Shown here: positions 57,716-64,000 of the stretch, piece after piece | Layout of the letters: every line of letters begins with the position of its first letter | Position numbering within the stretch: the stretch's first letter is position 1 | DNA from: an uncultured Rivibacter sp. | GTDB taxonomy: Bacteria; Pseudomonadota; Gammaproteobacteria; Burkholderiales; Burkholderiaceae | Assembly: GCA_946481025.1 (NCBI GenBank) | Contig: CAMLNA010000007.1 | Location: forward strand, 12,304-76,303 | DNA length: 64,000 bases | Reading direction: 5' to 3' | Program-made: the position numbers and the translations under genes | The notes under the pieces: generated by a model | Told to the model about the DNA's origin: nothing | The model's input: the letters and a program-made list of their open reading frames with translations, nothing else | Databases searched by the model: none

Positions 57716-58231
57716 GTGGAAGCAGGTGACAAGAAGCTGAGCGTTCTGATGGTGTGCATGGGCAACATCTGCCGCTCGCCCACGGCCGAAGGGGTGCTGC
57801 GACACAAGCTGCGCGCCGCGGGGCTGGATGAGCGGGTGCACGTCGCCTCGGCCGGCACCCACGGCGACTACCACCTCGGCTCCCCGCCCGACCGCCGCAG
57901 CCAGGCGCATGCTCTCAAGCGGGGCTATGACCTGTCGGCCCAGCGGGCGCAGAAGGTGGAGTCGCTGCACTTCGAGCGTTACGACTACATCCTCGCCATG
58001 GACGAGGACAACCTCGAATGGCTGCGCGAGGCCTGCCCGCCCCGGCATCGGGCCAAGCTTCGCCTGCTGATGGCCTATGCCCCCGGCGGTGCGGCAGCGG
58101 TGGTGCCCGACCCTTACTACGGCGGCCCGGCGGGCTTCGAGGCGGTGCTCGACCTCATCGAGCAGGCTTGCGACGCCTTCGTCGGCCACCTCGCACAGCA
58201 GCTCGGGCAGGCGCCCACCGGAACTTCCTGA
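57716..58231 (+). CDS. Low-molecular-weight protein tyrosine phosphatase
   Basis: This 171-residue phosphatase has the P-loop VCMGNICRS (nucleophile Cys14, Arg20) and the general-acid Asp in VPDPYYGGPAGFE. Length and motifs fit the low-molecular-weight family that dephosphorylates phosphotyrosine or phosphoarginine. The start is GTG 57716 with AAGG about nine bases upstream; no ATG is available near the domain. No bacterial tyrosine kinase or exopolysaccharide gene is adjacent. In Burkholderiales this gene commonly sits before iscR, as here, though the promoter for isc lies between them, so it is not clearly part of the isc transcript. Substrate unknown. Confidence 0.92.
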   Translation: MEAGDKKLSVLMVCMGNICRSPTAEGVLRHKLRAAGLDERVHVASAGTHGDYHLGSPPDRRSQAHALKRGYDLSAQRAQKVESLHFERYDYILAMDEDNLEWLREACPPRHRAKLRLLMAYAPGGAAAVVPDPYYGGPAGFEAVLDLIEQACDAFVGHLAQQLGQAPTGTS

Positions 58232-58234
58232 GCC

Positions 58235-58268
58235 ATAGCCGACCGAAAAAGTCGGCTTCACGTATAAT
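58235..58268 (+). promoter_or_regulatory. Type-1 IscR binding site and -10 element of the isc promoter
   Basis: The palindrome ATAGCCGAC, seven bases, GTCGGCTTC (58235-58259) matches the E. coli type-1 IscR consensus (ATAxyyGACT ... AGTCrrxTAT) in both half-sites. It covers the region where the -35 element should lie, with TATAAT following at 58263-58268. IscR holding its 2Fe-2S cluster should repress here, giving negative feedback on the operon. Confidence 0.8.
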
Positions 58269-58368
58269 TGAGTAAATCACTCGGGATCACCCGAGGGTTT
58301 CCCCGGGCGTGAAGCCATCGCCGGGCTCTCTCCGGCCGCTTTCGCCACAGGTTCAAGGAGCTTTCGCC

Positions 58369-58902
58369 ATGCGTCTCACTACAAAAGGCCGGTTCGCAGT
58401 CACTGCGATGATCGATCTCGCCCTGCGCGAGCACACGGGGCCGGTCGCGCTGGCGGCCATCAGCCAGCGCCAGCAGATTTCCTTGTCCTACCTGGAGCAG
58501 CTGTTCGGCAAGCTGCGCCGCCACGAGCTGGTGGAAAGCACCCGCGGCCCGGGTGGGGGTTATTCGCTCGGCCGCAAGGCTGAAGAAATCACTGTGGCCG
58601 ACATCATCGTCGCCGTCGATGAGCCCATCGACGCCACCGGCTGCGGTGGCAAGGAAAACTGCATGGGCGACGACACCGGCCGCTGCATGACCCACGACCT
58701 GTGGGCCAGCCTCAACACCAAGATGATCGAGTACCTCGACTCGATTTCGCTGCGCAAGCTGGTGGACGACCAGCTCGCCAAGGGCGTGTCGATCGAAGAG
58801 GCACCGGTCAAGCGCGCCATCTCGAGCCAGCCGGTGGTCAAGCCGATCAAGGTCACCGCGCCGAACTCGGTGTTCGCTCTGGGCAACGCCTTTACCAAAT
58901 AA
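58369..58902 (+). CDS. iscR: Fe-S cluster-sensing transcriptional regulator IscR
   Basis: This 177-residue Rrf2-family regulator adjusts Fe-S assembly to demand. ATG 58369 has AAGGAG and gives the canonical [14 protein letters not shown] start. The winged helix includes [20 protein letters not shown] and [12 protein letters not shown]. The cluster ligands are Cys92, Cys98, Cys106 and His109 (GCGGKENC then GRCMTHDLW). The last two ligands are two positions later than Cys104 and His107 of E. coli because of a short insertion (GDDTG). It leads the isc operon and should autoregulate through the site at 58235-58259. Confidence 0.97.
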   Translation: MRLTTKGRFAVTAMIDLALREHTGPVALAAISQRQQISLSYLEQLFGKLRRHELVESTRGPGGGYSLGRKAEEITVADIIVAVDEPIDATGCGGKENCMGDDTGRCMTHDLWASLNTKMIEYLDSISLRKLVDDQLAKGVSIEEAPVKRAISSQPVVKPIKVTAPNSVFALGNAFTK

Positions 58903-58951
58903 CCCCGCTACAAGCCAGCCGGCGCCCGAGGCGGCGCCCACGAGCCAGCAA

Positions 58952-60172
58952 ATGGACATGACCCCGCATTTCCCGATCTATATGGACTACGGCGCCACGA
59001 CGCCGGTCGACCCTCGCGTGGTGGACGCGATGATTCCGTGGTTGCGCGAGCATTTCGGCAACCCGGCATCACGCAGCCACGCCTGGGGCTGGGAAGCCGA
59101 AGAGGCCGTCGAGAAGGCCCGTGTGCAGGTGGCCGAGCTGATCGGTGCCGATCCGCGCGAGATCGTCTGGACCTCGGGCGCCACCGAGTCCAACAACCTC
59201 GCCATCAAGGGCGCTGCGCAGTTCTACAAGTCGCGCGGGAAGCACCTCGTCACCGTGAAGACCGAGCACAAGGCGGTGCTCGACACGATGCGCGAACTGG
59301 AGCGCCAGGGCTTCGAGGTGACCTACCTCGATGTGCAGGAAGACGGCCTGCTGGATCTCGACAAGTTCAAGGCTGCACTCCGGCCCGACACCATCCTGGT
59401 GTCTGTGATGTTCGTCAACAACGAGATCGGCGTCATCCAGGACCTTCCGGCCATCGGCAGCATCTGCCGCGAGCGCGGCATCGTGTTCCACGTCGATGCG
59501 GCGCAGGCCACCGGCAAGGTGCAGATCGACCTGGCCAGCCTGCCGGTCGACCTGATGAGCCTGGCTTCGCACAAGACCTATGGCCCCAAGGGCATCGGCG
59601 CGCTGTATGTGCGCCGCAAGCCGCGCGTGCGCCTCGAGGCGCAGATGCACGGCGGTGGCCACGAGCGCGGCATGCGCTCGGGCACTTTGCCGACCCACCA
59701 GATCGTCGGCATGGGCGAGGCCTTCCGCATCGCGCGCGAGGAGATGGGCACCGAACTCGAGCGCATCCGCATGCTGCAGCGCCGGTTGCTCGCGGGTATT
59801 GCAGACATCGAGCAGGTGTTCATCAACGGACACCTCGACAAGCGCGTGCCGCACAACGTCAATGCCTCGTTCAACTATGTGGAAGGCGAGTCGCTGATCA
59901 TGGGCATCAAGGGTATCGCGGTGTCGTCGGGTTCCGCCTGCACCTCGGCCAGCCTCGAACCCAGCTACGTGCTGCGCGCGCTCGGCCGCAGCGACGAACT
60001 GGCGCATTCGTCCTTGCGCATGACCATCGGCCGGTTCACCACCGAGGAAGAGATCGACTACGCCGTGGCCACGCTGAAGGACCGCGTGGCCAAGCTGCGC
60101 GAGCTCTCACCGCTGTGGGAGATGTTCAAGGACGGCGTCGACATCAGCGCGATCCAGTGGACCGCCCACTGA
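58952..60172 (+). CDS. iscS: Cysteine desulfurase IscS
   Basis: This is a 406-residue PLP enzyme that removes sulfur from cysteine and delivers it as persulfide to IscU and other acceptors. PLP-binding Lys208 is in [12 protein letters not shown], and the active-site Cys330 sits on the mobile loop [17 protein letters not shown]. The C-terminus ends in SAIQWTAH, the usual IscS tail (W-x-x-H). Two in-frame ATG codons, 58952 and 58958, are possible. It follows iscR by 49 bases and precedes iscU by 25 bases. Confidence 0.98.
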   Translation: MDMTPHFPIYMDYGATTPVDPRVVDAMIPWLREHFGNPASRSHAWGWEAEEAVEKARVQVAELIGADPREIVWTSGATESNNLAIKGAAQFYKSRGKHLVTVKTEHKAVLDTMRELERQGFEVTYLDVQEDGLLDLDKFKAALRPDTILVSVMFVNNEIGVIQDLPAIGSICRERGIVFHVDAAQATGKVQIDLASLPVDLMSLASHKTYGPKGIGALYVRRKPRVRLEAQMHGGGHERGMRSGTLPTHQIVGMGEAFRIAREEMGTELERIRMLQRRLLAGIADIEQVFINGHLDKRVPHNVNASFNYVEGESLIMGIKGIAVSSGSACTSASLEPSYVLRALGRSDELAHSSLRMTIGRFTTEEEIDYAVATLKDRVAKLRELSPLWEMFKDGVDISAIQWTAH

Positions 60173-60197
60173 GCAACGCCAGCAGTAGGAGAAAACC

Positions 60198-60608
60198 ATG
60201 TCATACAGCAACAAGGTCATCGACCACTACGAAAACCCCCGCAACGTCGGCTCTTTCGACAAGGCCGAAGAAGGCATCGGCACCGGCATGGTCGGCGCAC
60301 CGGCCTGCGGCGACGTGATGAAGCTGCAGATCAAGGTGAACCCGGCCACCGGCGTGATCGAGGATGCGCGTTTCAAGACCTACGGCTGCGGCTCCGCCAT
60401 CGCGTCGAGCTCGCTTGTCACCGAATGGGTGAAGGGCAAGACGCTGGACCAGGCCGCCACCATCAAGAACACGCAGATCGCCGAAGAGCTGGCGTTGCCG
60501 CCGGTGAAGATCCATTGCTCGATCCTGGCCGAAGACGCGATCAAGGCTGCCGTGAGCGACTACAAGGCCAGGCACGTCGCAGCCGCCGAGGCTGCGACGG
60601 CAAAGTAG
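60198..60608 (+). CDS. iscU: Fe-S cluster assembly scaffold IscU
   Basis: This is a 136-residue scaffold on which 2Fe-2S clusters are built. It has the three conserved Cys (Cys37 in [12 protein letters not shown], Cys64 in [12 protein letters not shown], Cys107 in [11 protein letters not shown]), the cluster-labilising Asp39, His106, and the LPPVK motif (100-104) recognised by the HscA chaperone. The tail is Ala-rich and a few residues longer than in E. coli. The stop lies seven bases before iscA. Confidence 0.98.
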   Translation: MSYSNKVIDHYENPRNVGSFDKAEEGIGTGMVGAPACGDVMKLQIKVNPATGVIEDARFKTYGCGSAIASSSLVTEWVKGKTLDQAATIKNTQIAEELALPPVKIHCSILAEDAIKAAVSDYKARHVAAAEAATAK

Positions 60609-60615
60609 GGCGCCA

Positions 60616-60942
60616 ATGATGGCAGTCACGCTGACCGAGGCCGCCGCCCGCCATGTCACGCGCTATCTCACCAAGCGTGGCAAGGGCGTGGGCGTGCGTC
60701 TCGGCGTCAAGACCACCGGCTGTTCCGGCATGGCCTACAAGATCGAGTACGCCGACGAAGTGGCGCCCGAGGACATCGTCTTCGAGGGGCACGGCGTCAA
60801 GGTGCTGGTCGATCCCAAGAGCCTGCCGTATCTCGAGGGCACGCAGCTCGACTTCGTGCGCGAGGGCCTGAACGAAGGCTTCAAGTTCAACAACCCGAAC
60901 GAGAAGGACCGTTGCGGTTGCGGCGAGTCGTTCAGGGTGTGA
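60616..60942 (+). CDS. iscA: A-type Fe-S carrier IscA
   Basis: This is a 108-residue A-type carrier (E. coli IscA has 107) that receives clusters from the scaffold and passes them to apoproteins. The three cluster Cys are Cys36 ([10 protein letters not shown]) and Cys100/Cys102 (DRCGCGESF). Tandem ATG codons at 60616 and 60619 leave the exact start open. It is followed, unlike the other isc genes, by a terminator hairpin before hscB. Confidence 0.96.
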   Translation: MMAVTLTEAAARHVTRYLTKRGKGVGVRLGVKTTGCSGMAYKIEYADEVAPEDIVFEGHGVKVLVDPKSLPYLEGTQLDFVREGLNEGFKFNNPNEKDRCGCGESFRV

Positions 60943-60963
60943 CGCGGCCAGGGCAGTAATCGA

Positions 60964-60988
60964 GGCGCGGCCTTCGCCGCGCCTTTTT
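60964..60988 (+). terminator. Intrinsic terminator between iscA and hscB
   Basis: A 7-bp GC-only stem (GGCGCGG / CCGCGCC) with a six-base loop is followed directly by TTTTT. It lies 21 bases after iscA and ends ten bases before the hscB ATG. It may act as a partial terminator that lowers hscBA-fdx relative to iscRSUA. Confidence 0.75.
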
Positions 60989-60998
60989 GTTGATCGAC

Positions 60999-61517
60999 AT
61001 GAAGCTGGATGCCAACGACTTCGAGCTCTTCGGCATAGCACCGCGCTTCGAGCAGCAGCGCGCCGAACTCGACGCGCGCTGGAAGGCGCTGCAGGCCGAG
61101 GTGCACCCGGACCGCTTTGCTGCCGAGGGCGCGGCGGCGCAGCGGGTGGCCATGCAATGGGCCGTGCGGGTGAACGAGGCCTATCAGCGGCTGAAGGATC
61201 CGCTCAAGCGCGCCGCGTACCTGTGCGAGCAGAACGGCGTGCCGCTGCAGGCCGAGAAGAACACGGCGATGCCGGCGAACTTCCTCATGCAGCAGATGGC
61301 GTGGCGCGAGTCGCTGGAAGACGCGCGCGGCGAAGCCGAGCTCGGCGCGCTGCACGACGAAGTCATGGCCACTCGCAAGCAGATGCTCACGCAGCTCGCC
61401 GCCACGCTGGACGAACAACGCGACTGGCACGCCGCGGCCCAGCAAGTGAGAGCCCTCATGTTCGTCGAGCGCTTTGCCCACGATGTGGAGCAGCGCCTGG
61501 ACGCGCTGGGACAATGA
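60999..61517 (+). CDS. hscB: Fe-S assembly J-domain co-chaperone HscB
   Basis: This is a 172-residue J-protein that brings IscU to HscA and stimulates its ATPase. The J domain contains the HPD motif (EVHPDRFAAEG) near residue 36 and the family start DFELFGIAPRFEQQ; a C-terminal three-helix domain binds IscU. ATG 60999 is chosen over TTG 60987, which lies inside the terminator's T run. No Shine-Dalgarno is visible before the ATG because the terminator occupies that space, so initiation may be weak. It precedes hscA by 21 bases. Confidence 0.95.
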   Translation: MKLDANDFELFGIAPRFEQQRAELDARWKALQAEVHPDRFAAEGAAAQRVAMQWAVRVNEAYQRLKDPLKRAAYLCEQNGVPLQAEKNTAMPANFLMQQMAWRESLEDARGEAELGALHDEVMATRKQMLTQLAATLDEQRDWHAAAQQVRALMFVERFAHDVEQRLDALGQ

Positions 61518-61538
61518 AAGGCCGCACAGCACATCACC

Positions 61539-63395
61539 ATGGCCCTCCTGCAGATTTCAGAACCCGGGCAATCGCCTGACCCTCACCAGCGCCGTATCGC
61601 GGTGGGCATCGACCTGGGGACCACGCATTCGCTCGTGGCCGCCGTGCGGCACGGCGTGCCCGAATGCCTGCCCGATGCACAAGGCCGCGTCATCGTCCCG
61701 TCGGCCGTGCGCTACCTGCCGGGCGGCCGTCGGCAGATCGGTTTCGATGCGCTGGCCGAGCAGGCCAACGATCCGCAGAACACCATCGTGTCGGTGAAGC
61801 GCTTCATGGGGCGCGGCCTCGCGGACATCACCGAGCGCGGCAAGTTGCCCTATGAGTTCGTCGAGGCACCGGGCATGGTGAGCCTGGCCACTCGCGAAGG
61901 CGTGAAGTCGCCGGTGGAGGTGTCGGCCGAGATCCTGGCCGCCCTGCGCCAGCGCGCCGAGGACAGTTTCAACGACGACGTGTTCGGTGCCGTGATCACG
62001 GTGCCGGCCTACTTCGACGAAGCGCAGCGCCAGGCCACGAAAGACGCCGCCCGGCTCGCCGGCCTGAACGTGCTGCGCCTGATCAACGAACCCACGGCGG
62101 CCGCCATCGCCTACGGGCTGGAGAACGGCTCGGAAGGCCTCTATGCCGTGTACGACCTGGGTGGCGGCACCTTCGACATTTCGCTGCTGCGGCTCACGCG
62201 CGGCGTGTTCGAGGTGGTGGCCACGGGCGGCGATTCGGCCCTGGGCGGCGACGACTACGACCATGCCATTGCCGACTGGGCGGCGCTCGAGTCGGGCGTG
62301 CATGCGGCCACGCCACAAGACAAGCGTGCCCTGCTGGTGGCCGCCCGCCAGGCCAAGGAGGCGCTGACCGATCGTGCCGAAGTGCCCCTTCGAGTCGGCC
62401 TGAGCGCAGGAGCGATCGACCTCGCGCTCGCACGCAGCCGTTTTGACGAACTGACCAAGGCGCTGACCGACCGCACGCTTGCCGCCGTGCGCAAGGTGCT
62501 GCGAGATGCCAAGGTCACCAAAGACGACGTGCAGGGCGTCGTGCTGGTCGGCGGCTCCACCCGCATGCCGCAGGTTCGCGAGGCCGTGGCGCAGCACTTC
62601 GGCCGCGCGCCGCTGGTCAACCTGAACCCCGACGAGGTGGTGGCGCTGGGCGCTGCCATCCAGGCCAACCAGCTCGCGGGCAATGCGCAGAACGGCGAGA
62701 TCCTGTTGCTCGACGTGATCCCGCTGTCGCTCGGACTCGAAACGATGGGCGGGCTGGTGGAGCGCATCGTTCCGCGCAACTCCACCATTCCCACGGCGCG
62801 TGCGCAGGACTTCACCACCTTCAAGGACGGGCAGACCGCGTTGGCAATCCACGTGGTGCAGGGCGAGCGCGAGCAGGTCGAGCATTGCCGCTCGCTGGCG
62901 CGCTTCGAACTGCGCGGCATCCCGCCGATGGTTGCCGGCGCTGCGCGCATTCGGGTGAGCTTCCAGGTCGACGCGGACGGGCTGCTGAGCGTTTCCGCGC
63001 GTGAACTCACCTCCGGCGTGGAGGCGGCCATCACCGTGAAGCCGAGCTACGGGCTCACCGACGACCAGATCGCCTCCATGCTGCAGGAGGGCTTCCGCAC
63101 GGCCGATGGCGACATGAAGGACCGCGCGCTGCGAGAGTCGCGCGTCGAGGCCGAGCGCATGGTGCTCGCCACCCGATCGGCACTGGCCGCCGACGGCGAC
63201 CTGCTCAGCGAAAGCGAGCGCGCAGCGGTCGACGGGCTGCTCAATGCCGTGCAGCAGGCTGCCCAGGGTGAAGATCACCATGCCATCGACGCCGCCGTCG
63301 AAGCGCTGGCGAAGGGTACCGAGTCCTTTGCGGCCGAACGCATGAATCGCGGTATCCGCCAGGCGCTGTCGGGCCGCAGCGTCGAAGAGGTTTGA
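61539..63395 (+). CDS. hscA: Hsp70-type Fe-S assembly chaperone HscA
   Basis: This 618-residue specialised Hsp70 drives cluster release from IscU with HscB. The ATPase domain shows [30 protein letters not shown] and [17 protein letters not shown]. The substrate domain recognises LPPVK of IscU. Length and synteny fit HscA and not DnaK (no acidic EEVKDDKK-type tail; it ends SGRSVEEV). It lies between hscB and fdx in the isc order; the fdx start follows five bases after the stop. Confidence 0.97.
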   Translation: MALLQISEPGQSPDPHQRRIAVGIDLGTTHSLVAAVRHGVPECLPDAQGRVIVPSAVRYLPGGRRQIGFDALAEQANDPQNTIVSVKRFMGRGLADITERGKLPYEFVEAPGMVSLATREGVKSPVEVSAEILAALRQRAEDSFNDDVFGAVITVPAYFDEAQRQATKDAARLAGLNVLRLINEPTAAAIAYGLENGSEGLYAVYDLGGGTFDISLLRLTRGVFEVVATGGDSALGGDDYDHAIADWAALESGVHAATPQDKRALLVAARQAKEALTDRAEVPLRVGLSAGAIDLALARSRFDELTKALTDRTLAAVRKVLRDAKVTKDDVQGVVLVGGSTRMPQVREAVAQHFGRAPLVNLNPDEVVALGAAIQANQLAGNAQNGEILLLDVIPLSLGLETMGGLVERIVPRNSTIPTARAQDFTTFKDGQTALAIHVVQGEREQVEHCRSLARFELRGIPPMVAGAARIRVSFQVDADGLLSVSARELTSGVEAAITVKPSYGLTDDQIASMLQEGFRTADGDMKDRALRESRVEAERMVLATRSALAADGDLLSESERAAVDGLLNAVQQAAQGEDHHAIDAAVEALAKGTESFAAERMNRGIRQALSGRSVEEV

Positions 63396-63400
63396 ACGAC

Positions 63401-63739
63401 ATGACCATCATCAAGATCCTGCCCCACCAGGAATACTGCCCAGAGGGCAAGACGATCGAGGCGCAGCCCGGCACGTCGGTCTGCGAGGCGTTGCTCGAAA
63501 ACGGCATCGAGATCGAACATGCCTGCGAGATGAGCTGCGCCTGCACCACCTGCCACGTCGTCGTGCGCGAGGGTTTCAACTCATTGGGCGAGATGGACGA
63601 AAGCGAAGAAGATCTGCTCGACCGCGCGTGGGGGCTGGAACCCAACTCGCGCCTGAGCTGCCAGGCCATCGTGGCGCAGGAGGATCTTGTGGTCGAGATC
63701 CCGCGATACTCGATCAACCACGCCAAAGAGAATCACTGA
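63401..63739 (+). CDS. fdx: Isc-system 2Fe-2S ferredoxin
   Basis: This is a 112-residue adrenodoxin-type ferredoxin that supplies electrons for cluster assembly. The ligands are Cys42, Cys48 and Cys51 (the C-x5-C-x2-C loop, ACEMSCACTTCH) and Cys87 (SRLSCQAI), with an extra Cys46 as in other Isc ferredoxins. The acidic stretch GEMDESEEDLLDRAWGL is typical. ATG 63401 is used rather than the upstream TTG 63392, which overlaps the hscA stop. It is the last isc gene, five bases before dnaQ. Confidence 0.96.
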   Translation: MTIIKILPHQEYCPEGKTIEAQPGTSVCEALLENGIEIEHACEMSCACTTCHVVVREGFNSLGEMDESEEDLLDRAWGLEPNSRLSCQAIVAQEDLVVEIPRYSINHAKENH

Positions 63740-63744
63740 GCCGC

Positions 63745-64000
63745 ATGACTCGACAGATCTTCCTGGACACCGAAACCACGGGCCTGAGCCCCGAATCCGG
63801 CGACCGCATCATCGAGATCGGCTGTGTCGAGATGATCAACCGGCGGCTCACCGGCAACAACAAGCACTTCTATCTCAACCCCGAGCGCGCCAACAGCGAA
63901 GACGCGGTCAAGATCCACGGCCTGACCGACGAATTCCTGGCCGACAAGCCGCTGTTCTCGGCCATCGCCGACGAGCTGATGGAATACCTCGCGGGCGCCG
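63745..64000 (+). CDS. dnaQ: DNA polymerase III epsilon subunit (3' truncated by window edge)
   Basis: These are the first 85 residues of the proofreading exonuclease of DNA polymerase III. It begins MTRQIFLDTETTGLSPESGD and carries the ExoI motif with metal-binding Asp8 and Glu10, followed by the family blocks IIEIGCVEM, NPERANSEDAVKIHGLTDEF and LADKPLF. The gene runs off the window end. It starts five bases after fdx, so it may share the isc transcript, an unusual partner for a replication gene. Confidence 0.94.
   Translation, partial: MTRQIFLDTETTGLSPESGDRIIEIGCVEMINRRLTGNNKHFYLNPERANSEDAVKIHGLTDEFLADKPLFSAIADELMEYLAGA

Noticed and set aside
57691..57729. Tiny ATG frame before the tyrosine phosphatase gene
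   Set aside because: It has only 12 codons, is out of frame and without a good ribosome site; it probably has no function beyond chance.

Overview
The window is high-GC, gene-dense DNA of a betaproteobacterium of the order Burkholderiales (Rubrivivax/Leptothrix/Rhizobacter/Methylibium type). This rests on an intracellular PHB depolymerase whose catalytic residues fall at the same numbers as in Ralstonia PhaZ, a TctC-type binding protein next to a TctE-type kinase, a phosphatase-iscR-iscS-iscU-iscA-hscB-hscA-fdx block, and the codon bias. No CRISPR array, insertion sequence, prophage or rRNA is visible. One tRNA gene (Ala, anticodon CGC) is present.

Region 1 (1-19 kb) is dominated by signal transduction and the envelope. 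It holds the 3' end of a sensor kinase overlapping a TctC-type binding protein, and a small accessory pair of unknown genes followed by the 3' stump of a second tctC paralogue. Next come a membrane diguanylate cyclase, an OmpR-type regulator/kinase pair with a PmrA/QseB-like box in front of a periplasmic DegP/HtrA protease, an alpha-carbonic anhydrase and a chemoreceptor. A TonB-dependent receptor is followed by a 1103-residue TPR hybrid kinase, which converges on an overlapping regulator/hybrid kinase pair.

Region 2 (19-33 kb) is mixed metabolism. It contains a Tat-type alginate-lyase-like lipoprotein and a winged-helix/TPR regulator, then an OhrR-type thiol regulator and a secreted esterase that share an identical 14-bp operator. 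The rest is the tRNA, a beta-hydroxyacid dehydrogenase, a second alpha/beta hydrolase, an RnfB-like ferredoxin, PhaZ, an aromatic aminotransferase and uvrB.

Region 3 (33-58 kb) is the most unusual part. A nine-gene minus-strand operon encodes an AgmX/PglI-type TonB-like protein, two ExbD paralogues, an ExbB/TolQ channel, a small secreted protein, a TPR lipoprotein, a 1112-residue TPR lipoprotein, a TPR/coiled-coil periplasmic protein and a secreted protein. Across an 836-bp divergent region, two very large plus-strand genes encode a 2866-residue DUF11/SdrD-B repeat surface protein and a 1710-residue protein with three OmpA-like domains and a C-terminal beta-barrel. In composition and order the minus-strand operon recalls the Agl/Glt gliding machinery of Myxococcus. 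I propose that the two blocks form one proton-driven trans-envelope machine that displays or moves a giant surface protein. One of the two ExbD paralogues has Asn in place of the proton-carrying Asp.

Region 4 (57.7-64 kb) is the Isc iron-sulfur assembly locus, with a convincing type-1 IscR site over its promoter and an intrinsic terminator between iscA and hscB, followed by the start of dnaQ.
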